In this document: in pieces, positions 20,062 to 30,458 of the stretch | How positions within the stretch are numbered: the first letter of the stretch is position 1 | Layout: each line of letters starts with the position of its first letter | Source: CBDCUW01 sp963734865 | Lineage (GTDB): Bacteria; Planctomycetota; Planctomycetia; Pirellulales; Pirellulaceae | Length of the DNA stretch: 64,000 bases | Assembly: GCA_963734865.1 (NCBI GenBank) | Contig: CAVTIV010000014.1 | Coordinates: forward strand, 496,001-560,000 | Direction: 5' to 3' | Program-made: the position numbers and the translations under genes | The notes under the pieces: generated by a model | The model's database searches: none | Seen by the model: the letters and a program-made list of their open reading frames with translations, nothing else | Told to the model about the DNA's origin: nothing

Positions 20062-20268
20062 CTAGAGTAACCAATACAACACAAACAGCACGATCAAAAC
20101 CAGCAGGATGACCAGATAGCTCAATCCTACGATCCCAAATACCGCGCTCGGCTGCCGTTCTTCCAAGGACATTTCCTCGTCCTTGCCGCGTTCACTCGCG
20201 GGCACATCGTCGTCAGGTTCCCGATGAGTTTGCGTGAGCTCTTGGGAAGGTTTTACTCGTTCGTTCAT
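20062..20268 (-). CDS. 68-residue single-helix membrane protein
   Basis: An acidic, hydrophilic N-terminus (about 40 residues, rich in Glu, Asp and Arg) is followed by one very hydrophobic C-terminal helix (YLVILLVLIVLFVLYWLL). The ATG is preceded by AGAGGTGG at good spacing. It is the first gene of a four-gene minus-strand run (small protein, DUF1269-like, SCO, cytochrome). The tail-anchored shape suggests a regulator or stabiliser of a membrane complex, but no family is recognised. Confidence 0.65.
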   Translation of the reverse strand: MNERVKPSQELTQTHREPDDDVPASERGKDEEMSLEERQPSAVFGIVGLSYLVILLVLIVLFVLYWLL

Positions 20269-20534
20269 CGTTCCACCTCTTGTGCGAGCACTCATCATCC
20301 GTCCATCGTTCCGCCCATGGAAATAGCTGCAAAACGCGTGCCACGGCAGTCGGAAGATCTTCCGTACCAGCATTTCTTGGTCTTTTCCAGTGAACGAGCC
20401 GGCGACCGCGGGCGGCCAGCGACCATGGATAGCCATAAACCTCGTCGTGAACAGTATTTGACCAGGCCGCGGGAAAGGGGTATCGATCGGGTGGTGGAAG
20501 CCGACGTGAGGCCGAAAACTGCCTGCGGCATCAC

Positions 20535-23160
20535 TTATCTCTTGACCAACTCGACCAATCCTCCGGAAATCAGCGTGGCAACGTTGGTCAGGATCATCGG
20601 CAACGCGAAACCGCCAGGCGAGGCGAGGTACTTGGGTGACCAGATGGGATCGAACTTGTCCTTGTATTGCCGCAGGCCTTGAAAGTTGTAAAAGTGCTCG
20701 CCGTGGCGATAGGCCAATGATGCAACTTGATTCCACATCGGACCCAGCGGTTGGGCGTCGACACCCGAGAGTGGGGCCATTCCCAGATCGAACGCCTGGT
20801 AGCCATGCTCCCTGCCCCACAGCATCAAACGAATGAATAGGAATTCCATGACGCCGTTCGGCGACTGGGGCAGGTAACGCATCAAGTCCATTGACAATTC
20901 CTCACCGCAGGCTCCTCGCCAGACATTCGCAAACGCGATCAGTTTGTCATCTTGGCGTACGAGTGCGACAGGTCCGCGGCGAATGTAGTCGGGCTGAAAG
21001 AATCCTAACGAGAATCCCTTTTCGGCCGTATTTTTTTCCGTCAGCCAGGCATCGGAGATCTGTTTCAGTTCGGCCATTGGTTCGTCCCCGATCGGCGGTT
21101 GGGCAATCTCGAAAGTGCATCCGGCCGCAGAGAGCTGTTTGTTCGTACGGCGCAGGTTCTTGCGACTGCTTCCTTCCAGGCCGAACTCGGCCAGCGGCAC
21201 ACGAGCTTGTTCACCGAGTTTGATCAGCGTCAGGCCCATCTCGGCGTACATCGGCAGATGATCCGCGTCGACCTGATAGAAGACAGGCCACCGCGCACCC
21301 TCGTCGCATAGCTCACGAAAGTCCCAGACCAGTTCCGAGCAGGCGCGATCATCGCCAACGGGATCACCCATTGAGACCCAGCTTCGACCTTCGATCCCGT
21401 ACATGATGAACGCGGTTTTTGCTTCGTTAAACAGGAAGTACTTGTCGCCCAGCAGTGCCAGATTCGCAACCGTTCTCGGACAGTTCGCAACGATCTGACG
21501 AGCGGTTTCCAGTTCTGGCTCGTCTGGCCGCTGCGGCGGTTTCGGCTTGGATCGCAACAAACGCGAAAAGGAAAATACCAGCGTGACGAGCGTCGCGCCC
21601 GCGATCGCCCGCAACGACCTGGGGGCGTTGCCGCGCAGCGCGAACTGCCACCACAATTCGTTGCTGTAATCCACATGCTTGTAGGCAAAAACCATCAGCC
21701 ATAGCGTGCAACCGATGACCAGAAAAACAGCCGCGAACCAGCCCAGCGAGAATCGCCGGGTCAAGAACGCCCCTTTTCGGTAGAAATGTCGTCGGCAAGG
21801 CAAGAACGTTAGCAGCATCACGCTCAAGATTGCCGCTTCTTCATAGTCAAACCCCTTCAACAGGGAAAACACGATCCCGCTGATCAACAGTGCCGAGACG
21901 ACGTAGTACGCCGTTTCGATTCGCCGTTGCAGGCTGCGCAAGCAGGATCAGCAGAATACCGACGATGCTGCCCAAGAAGTGCGACAATTCAATGACCGGC
22001 AGTGGCAGCAATTCATGCAACAGTTTGAGGCGACCATGTTCAGCGGGTGTCGCCCCCGAAAACAACATCATCACACCGGCCACGAATACGGTCAGTGCCA
22101 GAACGCGCGGCGCCACCAACGTCGTCCAACGTCCCAATACGTTGGCCACCCGCCCCATCTGCCCACGATTCAAGGCGATTTCGTTGCCGCCCAGCAGCAA
22201 CAAGCCGATTGCCAGCGGTATCAGATAGTAAATCGCGCGATAGGCCAGCAACGCCCCCACGACCGACTGCGGCTCGGAAGGACTCAATAACAACAGGATG
22301 ACCAGTTCCAGCACGCCCAGTCCGCCGGGCACTTGTGAAAACAACGCCGCAATCAATGCCAACAAATAGATGGCCAGGAAGTGGAAGTATCCGACGTCGA
22401 GCGATGCCGGCAACAGCACGTACAGGACCGCCGCGGCAACCATCAGATCGACCATGGCGACAAGTAACTGCAACAACGACAAGACAAACGGAGGCGGAGC
22501 AAACTCCCATTGTCGAATCTTCAATGGTTTGCGTCGAACGGCGCACAGCACGAGGTAGCCGACCGCCACGCTTAACAACAAAAATCCGATCGGTACGGTG
22601 TTTGCGCCGGGGAGATACAAACGATCCGGGATTGGCAATGGGTCGACAATAAACACGACTCCCGCCAGGGCAAACAGACCAATCCAGAAGGTGACGCTGA
22701 GAATCAGAACCAGCTTGAGGATGTCGACCGCCGTCAATCCCCATGCGGTATAGAGTCGCAGACGAATGGTCGATCCGCCCAGTAGCGTGCCGAAATTGTT
22801 ACCGACGGCGTAGCCCAGAAACGATGCCAGCGCAATGCGAGGAAAGCTCATGATCTGTCGGATATAGCGAATCGCGAGAACGTCATACCCGACCAGAATG
22901 ACGTAATTCAGGAGTGTCAGACCGACCGCAAGCCAAACTTTGGTCGACGAGATTTCCGACAGGCTGCGCAGAAAATCGCGGAGGTGATACTCGCTCAACT
23001 CACGGTGCAGCAGCCACAGTGCTGCCAGCAACATACAGCACACAAACAACGGTCCGGCCAACAAACGAGCGGTACTTTTCACCCGGACATCCTTTACGCG
23101 TTGTTGATCTTGATCGGGGTGACCGGTCTGTTTCCGCTTCAGCCGTTGTTCGAGAATCAT
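20535..23160 (-). CDS. mprF: MprF-type bifunctional aminoacyl-lipid synthase/flippase (one frameshift)
   Basis: The family transfers an amino acid from aminoacyl-tRNA to phosphatidylglycerol and flips the product. The N-terminal half (start ATG 23160, MILEQRLKRKQ) is a multi-helix UPF0104-type flippase. The C-terminal half is the DUF2156 GNAT-like synthase, with NLALLGDKYFLFNEAKTAFIMY, SWVSMGDPVG, LPQSPNGVMEFLF and FNFQGLRQYKDKFDPIW. The frame breaks near 21935-21942 between LLILLA and SLQRRIETAYY, which belong together. Reconstructed length about 875 residues, typical of full MprF. It starts 51 bases after the site-2 protease stop, so the pair is probably one operon. Whether it makes Lys-, Ala- or Arg-PG cannot be told from sequence alone. 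Confidence 0.88.
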
Positions 23161-23210
23161 TTTGGCAAATTCAGCTGAAACAATGTCGGCCACCACGGGG
23201 ATGGGGTGGC

Positions 23211-24320
23211 TTATGCCAGCGGCCGATGATCGGCAGGCCGCTCGAGCATTGCCGAATGGAGCATCACCCAATCGCCAAGATGTTCTGACGTTAGCATCCC
23301 TACCAATTCGCCCCTTTGCTCGACCAGAAGTGCCGAGCATCCGGCGGCCTGCATTTTGTCGACCGCACGGTCCAGCGGTTCGTCGTCTTGGACCGTCGGA
23401 CAGCGATTGCACACGACATCTGCCACGCGGGCGGTCCCCCGTCCTTCGGATAATGCCTTGACCGCATCGTGGTGCGATAGAATTCCGATGATTTCTTGAC
23501 CGTCGGTGACGGGGAAGTCTTTCTGATGGCCGGCCACCATTTCATGCGTCGCATGTTCCAGCGAATCGTTTTCTTGCAGCGTGACAAATTGACGAACCAT
23601 CGCGTCCCGCACCCGAGCTCCCCGAAACACCTCTCGTATTTCCACTGCCTGCGCTTCGCCTTGCGCGCCCAGGTAGATGAAAAATGCGATGAACAACAAC
23701 ATGAACATTCCAGGAACCATCAATCCGGCCAGCGCGAACAGGATCGCAATGGCTTGTCCCACCGTGGCGGCGATATGCGTTGCTCGGACACGCGGCATGC
23801 GGGTCGCCAGCAATGCACGCAGCACTCGCCCTCCGTCCATGGGAAAGGCGGGCAGCAGGTTGAACAAAACCAAGATCACGTTGACCCACATCAATTTGAC
23901 GAGAAATGAGCCGCCCACGATTTGAACTTGGGAAACTTGGCCGAACCTACCCAACAGCACCGCAGCGGTGAACAAGATGCCAGCGATGGCAACGTTGACC
24001 GCTGGTCCGGCGATGGCGATGAGAAACTCCTGGGACGGGACTTCTGGGATCCGCTCCAAGCGAGCCACGCCTCCGATCGGCAGCAGGGTGATGTCTCGCG
24101 TTTGCACGCCGAACTTGCGTGCGGTTAATGCATGTCCCAACTCGTGGAGGACGATACAGGAAAACAGAGCGATCACAAACAAGATGCCTTCGACGATCAC
24201 GCCCACATTGTCGCCGGCCGATACATGGGCCAGAATGATCCAGCCAATCAAAAGCAAGAAGGTCCAGTGGACATAGATGCCGATGCCAGCGACCTCAAGT
24301 AGCTTGAGTGACCATTTCAT
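23211..24320 (-). CDS. Site-2-type membrane metalloprotease (M50) with two CBS domains
   Basis: Intramembrane zinc protease, 369 residues from the ATG at 24320. It has the HELGH zinc motif at 59-63 and the third-ligand region LNLLPAFPMDGGRVL (Asp162) in a later helix. Two C-terminal CBS modules follow (about 245-365: VRDAMVRQFVTLQENDS and VADVVCNRCPTVQDDE), which usually sense adenine nucleotides. The domain order matches the Rv2625c-like and SpoIVFB-like zinc proteases found in dormancy regulons. An upstream in-frame extension to 24476 has no family likeness. Together with mprF downstream it forms a membrane stress unit. The substrate, often an anti-sigma factor, is unknown. Confidence 0.9.
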   Translation of the reverse strand: MKWSLKLLEVAGIGIYVHWTFLLLIGWIILAHVSAGDNVGVIVEGILFVIALFSCIVLHELGHALTARKFGVQTRDITLLPIGGVARLERIPEVPSQEFLIAIAGPAVNVAIAGILFTAAVLLGRFGQVSQVQIVGGSFLVKLMWVNVILVLFNLLPAFPMDGGRVLRALLATRMPRVRATHIAATVGQAIAILFALAGLMVPGMFMLLFIAFFIYLGAQGEAQAVEIREVFRGARVRDAMVRQFVTLQENDSLEHATHEMVAGHQKDFPVTDGQEIIGILSHHDAVKALSEGRGTARVADVVCNRCPTVQDDEPLDRAVDKMQAAGCSALLVEQRGELVGMLTSEHLGDWVMLHSAMLERPADHRPLA

Positions 24321-24587
24321 TTGTGACTTTTTCGCGGTTCGAGAAGTGGTGGGTTGTTGATTGTGGAGGAGTATACCGTGGTCGACTCGTTCGATTTCGA
24401 TGCGACTTGTCATCGAACGATTGTGCCTGGCGGACTCGCTGCAGATACTGTGCCAATCGTGCGATTGTGTCGGCATTCAAGGGCGCCATCCCGTTTTATC
24501 CATCGCATCGGCAGATCGCTTGCATGTTAACGTTGGCCTTTTGGTTGGCGGATCATCTTGCCAGTTGGCCACTCAGGGGAGAATTCG

Positions 24588-26441
24588 TTGAGCAAAGAGT
24601 CTGACATCCCGAAAGCCATACCAGGTCATACGGCTGAGCATCGGCACGGTGGCTTAGGTCAATTGGCGTCCACGGCGATTTGTGGCAACGACATCACTTC
24701 TTCCTGTCTGTACGTTTCTGCGTTGGCCGTCGTGTATGCGGGCCGCTGGGCTCCGATTTGTCTGTTGCTGGTCGCCGGAACGCTCTATCTGTTTCGTTCC
24801 ATCTATTCCGAGGTCGTCGGCGCATTGCCGCTCAACGGTGGCGCTTACAACGCGCTGCTCAATACGACCAGCAAGTATCGGGCGTCGATTGCCGCCTGCC
24901 TGACCATCCTGTCTTACATGGCGACGGCCGTGATCTCATCCAACGAGGCGATGCACTACCTGCACTCGTTGTGGGCAGGTCTGCCGGTCATCGGGGCGAC
25001 GATTGGATTGTTGGCACTCTTTATGGTGCTCGCGATCATGGGGATCACCGAGTCGGCCATCGTCGCGATCATCATTTTCGTCTTCCACCTGACGTCGATG
25101 ATGGTGCTGATGGTTTGTGGTGTCTATGCGTTAACCAGTTTTGGCTTCGATGTGCTTTGGGATAACCTCCGCACGCCTACGGAAGGCGGAATCTGGAAAG
25201 CACTGTTCTTTGGTTTCGCCGCGGCGATGCTCGGTATTTCCGGCTTTGAATCATCGGCCAACTTTGTCGAGGAACAAGCCGAAGGGGTGTTTCCCAAAAC
25301 CCTTCGCAATATGTGGATTGCGGTCACCCTCCTCAATCCGGGCATGGCGATTCTTGCCTTAGCGTTGGTACCGATTCCCGAAGTTCGGGAGATCTATCAA
25401 AACACCTTACTGTCCCATATGGGGGCGACGGCGGCGGGCAACTGGCTGGCGTGGCTGATCAGTGTCGATGCGGTCCTGGTGCTCAGCGGGGCAACGTTGA
25501 CAAGTTATGTCGGCGTGACGGGGCTTGTCCAGCGAATGACACTCGATCGCTGTTTGCCGCGGTTTTTGCTGAAGGAAAGCCGTCGCAAGACACCTCATCG
25601 GATCATTATCGCATTCTTTCTGTTGTCGGTATCGGTGTTGTTGATCACCCAAGGTGAACTCAAATCGCTGGCCGCCGTGTATACACTATCGTTCTTGGCG
25701 GTCATGGCCTTGTTCGCGATCGGTAACTTATTGCTGAAAGTAAAACGGCCACAATTGCCTCGTCCCTCTCGAGCGTCTTACCTCACGGTCCTCCTTGCTC
25801 TGGCAGCCGTGACGATCGCAATTCTTGGCAACGCCCGTCTGAATCAGGCTTATCTGGTCGTCTTTCTCGAGTATTTTGTGCCGACCCTGCTGATAGTCAC
25901 GATCATGTTGACGAGGTTGAAAATCCTCGAATTGATGACCTTCTTTTTAGAGGAATTTCATCGCAAAGTTGGGCGTGAGCGGCGTGAGGCGGTCATCAAT
26001 CGCGATCTGGCTTCGGCCAAATGGTGGCGCCGTATTAGCATGCGTGCCAGGCGACTCGAAGATTGGCTTTACAAAAACATGGAGCAAGTCCGTCAACAGC
26101 AAATTGTCTTTTTCACACGTGGAGCGAGCCTTGCAAATTTGAACCGCGTGATGCAGTACGTCGAAGACAACGAGCATACGGATCTGATTAAAGTTGTTAC
26201 GGTTGTTCCAGACGGCAGTGAAGTTCCCGGAAAGCTGAAAGAGCATTTGCAGTTCCTTGATGAGGCTTACCCCGATATCGACATTGAGTTTGTCGTGGTT
26301 GACGGTGTGTTCTCACCCGAACTGATTCAGTCACTGTCGAAAAAATGGGACATACCCACCAATCTGATGTTTATCGGCTCGCCCGGTGACCACTTTTTGT
26401 TTGGCATCTCGGAATTGGGTGGCGTTCGCCTGATCATCTGA
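24588..26441 (+). CDS. APC-superfamily amino-acid permease-like transporter with C-terminal soluble domain
   Basis: Twelve or so helices from about residue 25 (CGNDITSSCLYVSALAVVY, the APC first-helix signature with GxDITSS) to 450. A cytoplasmic tail of about 160 residues follows (from REAVINRDLASAKWW), which ends in a Rossmann-like alpha/beta unit (LIKVVTVVPDGSEVP, DIDIEFVVVDGVFS, PTNLMFIGSPGDHF) resembling a degenerate universal-stress domain. The TTG at 24588 is favoured because AGGGGAG lies 6-12 bases upstream; an upstream ATG-equivalent at 24558 would precede that site. The gene is divergent from the site-2 protease across 267 bases. The substrate is unknown. The tail probably regulates transport. 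Confidence 0.85.
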   Translation: MSKESDIPKAIPGHTAEHRHGGLGQLASTAICGNDITSSCLYVSALAVVYAGRWAPICLLLVAGTLYLFRSIYSEVVGALPLNGGAYNALLNTTSKYRASIAACLTILSYMATAVISSNEAMHYLHSLWAGLPVIGATIGLLALFMVLAIMGITESAIVAIIIFVFHLTSMMVLMVCGVYALTSFGFDVLWDNLRTPTEGGIWKALFFGFAAAMLGISGFESSANFVEEQAEGVFPKTLRNMWIAVTLLNPGMAILALALVPIPEVREIYQNTLLSHMGATAAGNWLAWLISVDAVLVLSGATLTSYVGVTGLVQRMTLDRCLPRFLLKESRRKTPHRIIIAFFLLSVSVLLITQGELKSLAAVYTLSFLAVMALFAIGNLLLKVKRPQLPRPSRASYLTVLLALAAVTIAILGNARLNQAYLVVFLEYFVPTLLIVTIMLTRLKILELMTFFLEEFHRKVGRERREAVINRDLASAKWWRRISMRARRLEDWLYKNMEQVRQQQIVFFTRGASLANLNRVMQYVEDNEHTDLIKVVTVVPDGSEVPGKLKEHLQFLDEAYPDIDIEFVVVDGVFSPELIQSLSKKWDIPTNLMFIGSPGDHFLFGISELGGVRLII

Positions 26442-26586
26442 TCGTGATGGAAATGATTCGATGAGCTGTCCTTAGCAGCGAGAGGCTTCGACTAATCAGC
26501 ATGCTTTTTCTCAATCCGCCTCATGCCTGACCATCCTGAACCAGTTCGCAAGAAGAGAGATCGTACGGCTGCCAGCGCAGCTTCAA

Positions 26587-27827
26587 GTGCTGGCCGGTCA
26601 TGGGCGCCGGGGCGCTATGGCGAAATTGTTGCCGTTTCTTGGGCCTGCATTCATCGCCAGCGTGGCCTATATCGATCCGGGCAACTTTGCCACGAACATT
26701 CAAGGCGGGGCAAAGTTTGGTTACATGTTGCTGTGGGTCATCGTTCTCAGCAATTTGATGGCCATGCTGATTCAGACGGCGTCAGCCAAGTTGGGCATCG
26801 CGACAGGCAGGAATTTGGCAGAGCTGTGTCGTGAAAGTCTGCCCCGATGGGCTACCTATTCGATGTGGGTGCTCATGGAACTGGTGGCGATGGCCACCGA
26901 TTTGGCGGAGTTTCTCGGCGCGGCGTTGGGTTTCAATCTATTGCTGGGGATCCCGTTGCTGCCGGCGGCTGTTTTGACAGCGGTGGCCACCTTTCTGATT
27001 CTCGGTTTAGATCGTTTCGGGTTCCGGCCTCTGGAGGCCGTGATCGGTGCCTTGGTCGGTGTCGTGGCAGGTTGCTATTTGATCGAGACAGTGTGGGACC
27101 ACCCGGATTGGAGCGATGTGGCTTTCCACGCCGTGGTGCCTCAGCTCGACGGCGGAGAGAGCATCTTGCTGGCCTCGGGTATTCTCGGCGCGACGGTCAT
27201 GCCGCACGCAATTTTTTTGCATTCGGCGCTGATGCAACATCGCGTCGTAGCCCGTGACAAGTCAGAGTTGCGGCGTCTGTTTCGCTTTGAGGTCATCGAC
27301 ATCTTGATTGCAATGACGGTTGCCGGATTGGTCAACGCGGCCATGTTGGTGATGGCCGCTTCGACTTTCTATCAGCAAGGAATGACGGAGATCGGCACGA
27401 TCGAAGAAGCGCACCGCACGTTGGAGCCGTTGCTGGGGCGGGCGGCAAGTTGGGTATTCGGGATTTCCTTGATCGCCGCCGGACTCTCCTCGTCGACGGT
27501 GGGTACGATGGCCGGCCAGGTCATCATGCAAGGCTTTTTGAAGTGGCACATTCCTGTCTGGATCCGGCGATCGGTCACCATGTTGCCATCGCTGGTTGTG
27601 ATCGCCATCGGGGCCGACCCGACGTTCACGTTGGTAATGAGTCAGGTCGTACTGAGCTTCGGTTTGCCGTTTGCAATCATCCCCTTGGTCCTGTTCACGA
27701 GCCGCTCCGATCTGATGGGGGTACTCGTCAACCGACCATTGACGACCGTGTCCTGTTGACCGGTTCGACCGTGTTGATTGTGTCGTTGAACGTCTTTCTG
27801 TTGTACCAAACGTTCAAAGGAGAGTGA
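26587..27827 (+). CDS. Nramp-family divalent metal (Mn/Fe) transporter (C-terminal frameshift)
   Basis: Proton-coupled import of Mn2+ or Fe2+ across the inner membrane. The helix-1 metal motif DPGNFATN and the helix-6 motif MPHAIFLHSALMQHR are both present, with the invariant Asp, Asn, Met and His residues. The frame ends in a premature TGA at 27757-27759. The next frame restores the family ending (VLLTGSTVLIVSLNVFLLYQTFKGE) to 27827, so one base is off near 27745-27755. The N-terminus is uncertain: the GTG at 26587 is the first possible start in this frame, while an ATG at 26523 in another frame (MPDHPEPVRKKR) could be the real start if a second error exists. It stands alone between two other transport and stress genes. 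Confidence 0.88.
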
Positions 27828-28076
27828 ATTTGGCCATTCCAGGAGCGACGCGCAAGCGTTGTGCCAATATCGGGTTGGTCGCTCCAGCATGATCTTGGCG
27901 ACCGTCCTGGGAAGCACGTCGTGTGCCAATCGGCCCAGGCCGCCGCAGAAAACTTGGCATCGATGGCAGCGGTTTTTCCGGTTGCAAATGGGGGAGCGGT
28001 GCAGTAGCTAGAATCTGAGCAGCTCGAAAAGATGGGTCGACCGCGCCACCAAGGATCTCGCAAACAAGGATCTCGT

Positions 28077-29477
28077 ATGAAGCTGACATTCCTGGGCGCT
28101 AATCGCTGTGTCACCGGTTCTCGCTATTGCCTGGAGGCCAACGGCACGCGAGTGATGATCGACTGTGGGATGGTACAGGAACGCGAGTTTGCGTCCCGCA
28201 ACTGGGACCCAAGTCCGATCGCGGCAAAAGCCGTCAAGACGCTGTTGTTGACGCATATCCACATTGACCACTGCGGGTTGATCCCCAAATTTGTCCGACA
28301 GGGCTTCGCGGGCCCGATTGTGACGACTCGGCCGACCGTCGATCTTGCCGATATCGTATTGCCTGACTCGGCAAAAATTCAAGAAGAAGATGCGGCCTAC
28401 AAAAAGAAGCGACATCGGCGCGAGGGTCGCAAGGGAAAACATCCCGAGGAACCGCTGTACACGATGTCCGATGTCGAGCGGTCGTTGCCGCTTTTTGAAG
28501 GAGTGGCATATGACCAGGTCATTCCGGTGGCTGAAGGCATTGACGTGATCTTTCGGGATGCAGGCCATATCTTGGGCTCGGCCATGCTCGAATTGTCGTT
28601 AAGAGAAAACGGCACGCGGCGCCGAATCGTCTTCTCGGGTGATATCGGTCAACCAGGGAAACCGCTGATTCGCGATCCGTCAGTATTTGAACAAGCCGAT
28701 TATGTTGTGATGGAGTCAACCTATGGCGACCGCCTGCATGACAAATCAGGTGACGTGGAAACGCAACTATGTGATGTCATCAACGCAACGATTCGCCGTG
28801 GCGGGAACGTGGTGATCCCAACATTTGCCATCGAGCGAGCGCAGGAGTTGATGTATTACATTGGGCGACTGGTGTATGCCCACCGCATACCGCCGACCCC
28901 GATCTTTCTTGATAGTCCGATGGCCGTGGACGTGACGGAGATCTTTCGACAACACTGTCAATATCTGGACAGCGAAACGCAGCAGTTGATTTTATCGAAG
29001 GAGCCGCCGTTGCATTACTCTGGCCTGCGAATGATCCAAGACGTGGAACAATCAAAGGCGATCAACCGATTGCGAGATCCGTGCATCATCATGTCGCCGG
29101 CGGGCATGTGTACCGCTGGCCGAATCAAGCATCACCTACGCAACAACATCAGCCGTCCCGAAAGCACGATCTTGTTCGCCGGTTTTCAGGCCCGCGGGAC
29201 TCTGGGACGCCAAATCCTCGACGGCAATCAAGATGTGCGAATTCACGGAGCATCGCGGACCGTGAAAGCACAAGTGGCTCACATCAACGGACTCTCTGGT
29301 CACGCCGACCAGGCGGGTTTGCTCGATTGGTTGAGCCATCTTCAAGCACCACCGCGGAAGGTCTTTTTGGCTCATGGCGAAGAGGCTGCCTCCGAATGCC
29401 TGGCTGGTTTGATCCAGGAGCGTTGGGGATGGCCGGTGTCGATCCCTCGCTACGAGAGCGTCGTGCAGCTTGGCTGA
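28077..29477 (+). CDS. Beta-CASP MBL-fold RNA-processing hydrolase
   Basis: Metallo-beta-lactamase-fold exonuclease/endonuclease of the CPSF73/RNase J-like YSH1 type, 466 residues. The zinc motif HIHIDH spans residues 60-65. Downstream the beta-CASP insert shows DYVVMESTYGDR, NVVIPTFAIERAQELMYYI and IIMSPAGMCTAGRIKHHL, and the C-terminal metal histidine lies in INGLSGHADQ. The ATG at 28077 follows a duplicated CAAGGATCTCG (28050 and 28066 region), whose second AAGGA may serve as ribosome binding site. This protein often accompanies USP, FtsH and acyl-transferase genes in low-oxygen clusters. Likely role: mRNA decay or turnover under stress. Confidence 0.92.
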   Translation: MKLTFLGANRCVTGSRYCLEANGTRVMIDCGMVQEREFASRNWDPSPIAAKAVKTLLLTHIHIDHCGLIPKFVRQGFAGPIVTTRPTVDLADIVLPDSAKIQEEDAAYKKKRHRREGRKGKHPEEPLYTMSDVERSLPLFEGVAYDQVIPVAEGIDVIFRDAGHILGSAMLELSLRENGTRRRIVFSGDIGQPGKPLIRDPSVFEQADYVVMESTYGDRLHDKSGDVETQLCDVINATIRRGGNVVIPTFAIERAQELMYYIGRLVYAHRIPPTPIFLDSPMAVDVTEIFRQHCQYLDSETQQLILSKEPPLHYSGLRMIQDVEQSKAINRLRDPCIIMSPAGMCTAGRIKHHLRNNISRPESTILFAGFQARGTLGRQILDGNQDVRIHGASRTVKAQVAHINGLSGHADQAGLLDWLSHLQAPPRKVFLAHGEEAASECLAGLIQERWGWPVSIPRYESVVQLG

Positions 29478-29604
29478 CTGGAAAGTGATACTCTCGGTTG
29501 CTTTGACGAGCCGGCAATTCGCAGGAACCTGGCGCCGTGCCGATCCGCGTCGGCTGACAACACGTCGCTCGAAATCGTAATCGATGAACCATGCAGGAAC
29601 TGAC

Positions 29605-30387
29605 ATGAAGCCTAAATCCCAGCAGCCGAAAGTGAACGCGGATTTTGAGTTCTTTGATCGGACATCGAGGAAGGTCGAATTCCTTTATGAAGACCCATGG
29701 CGGGTGTTCCGAATTCAGAGTGACCTGATTCAGAGCGTCGAAACGATGGCTCGGTCGTTGGAGGACAGCGAACGAGTGGTCGCCGTGTTCGGCAGCGCCC
29801 GGAAGTCCGATTCCGATCCTTACTACGAGCATGCCCGCGAAACCTGCCGACTGTTGGGAAGCAAGGGATTTGCCATCGTGACCGGTGGTGGTCCGGGGAT
29901 CATGGAGGCAGCGAATCGCGGCGCGCAGGAAGGTGGCGGTCTGTCGATCGGCATGAACATTCACCTGCACCACGAACAGAAGCCCAATCCGTTCCTCGAC
30001 GCTCAGCATGAGTGCATGTACTTCTTTGTTCGTAAGATGATGTTCGCGAAATATGCTCATGGATTCGTGATTTTTCCCGGTGGTTACGGGACCATGGACG
30101 AACTGTTCGAGGCGTTGACCTTGATTCAAACAAACAAGCTGGCGAACTTTCCGGTGATCCTGTTTGGGAGCGGTTATTGGCAGCCGCTGGTCGAATGGCT
30201 GCGCGACTCGATGTTCGCCGCGGGCTGTATCTCCGAGGAAGACTTAGCAAGAATCGCGTTGACCGACTCGGTCGAAAAGGCCGTCGGTTGGCTGGAGCAG
30301 GCGAGCCAGGGACGATGTCACCTCGACGGTGGGCTGGCCAGGATGTTCGGATTGTCCTGTCCGGCACCCGTGGACGAACCGACGTAG
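29605..30387 (+). CDS. LOG-family nucleotide phosphoribohydrolase (TIGR00730)
   Basis: Rossmann-fold enzyme of the lysine-decarboxylase-like family, which cleaves nucleoside 5'-monophosphates at the N-glycosidic bond (cytokinin riboside or purine monophosphates). Motifs: VFGSAR near residue 62, GGGPGIMEAANRGA, and the catalytic PGGYGTMDE tract (PGGxGTxxE). ATG 29605 has AGGA about 8 bases upstream; an ATG at 29584 adds seven residues. The protein belongs to the longer group with an N-terminal extension of about 55 residues. It lies between the MBL hydrolase and convergent ptb. In bacteria the family is thought to salvage or limit purine monophosphates. Confidence 0.9.
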   Translation: MKPKSQQPKVNADFEFFDRTSRKVEFLYEDPWRVFRIQSDLIQSVETMARSLEDSERVVAVFGSARKSDSDPYYEHARETCRLLGSKGFAIVTGGGPGIMEAANRGAQEGGGLSIGMNIHLHHEQKPNPFLDAQHECMYFFVRKMMFAKYAHGFVIFPGGYGTMDELFEALTLIQTNKLANFPVILFGSGYWQPLVEWLRDSMFAAGCISEEDLARIALTDSVEKAVGWLEQASQGRCHLDGGLARMFGLSCPAPVDEPT

Positions 30388-30458
30388 CGGAAGGATCCGG
30401 TCAATCGTGGACCCGATCGCCATCGATTCGAGCGGCCATTGGAAGGTCCGACGATCGA

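Noticed and set aside
20535..23160. Lysine as the donated amino acid of MprF
   Set aside because: Specificity cannot be read from sequence; alanyl and arginyl variants share the same motifs.
27828..28076. Minus-strand text LAHDVLPRTVAKIMLERP as a universal stress protein remnant
   Set aside because: Too short and without the ATP-binding signature; probably chance.
29284..30129. 281-codon minus-strand frame across the MBL and LOG genes
   Set aside because: It covers two conserved genes in antisense and has no recognisable motif.
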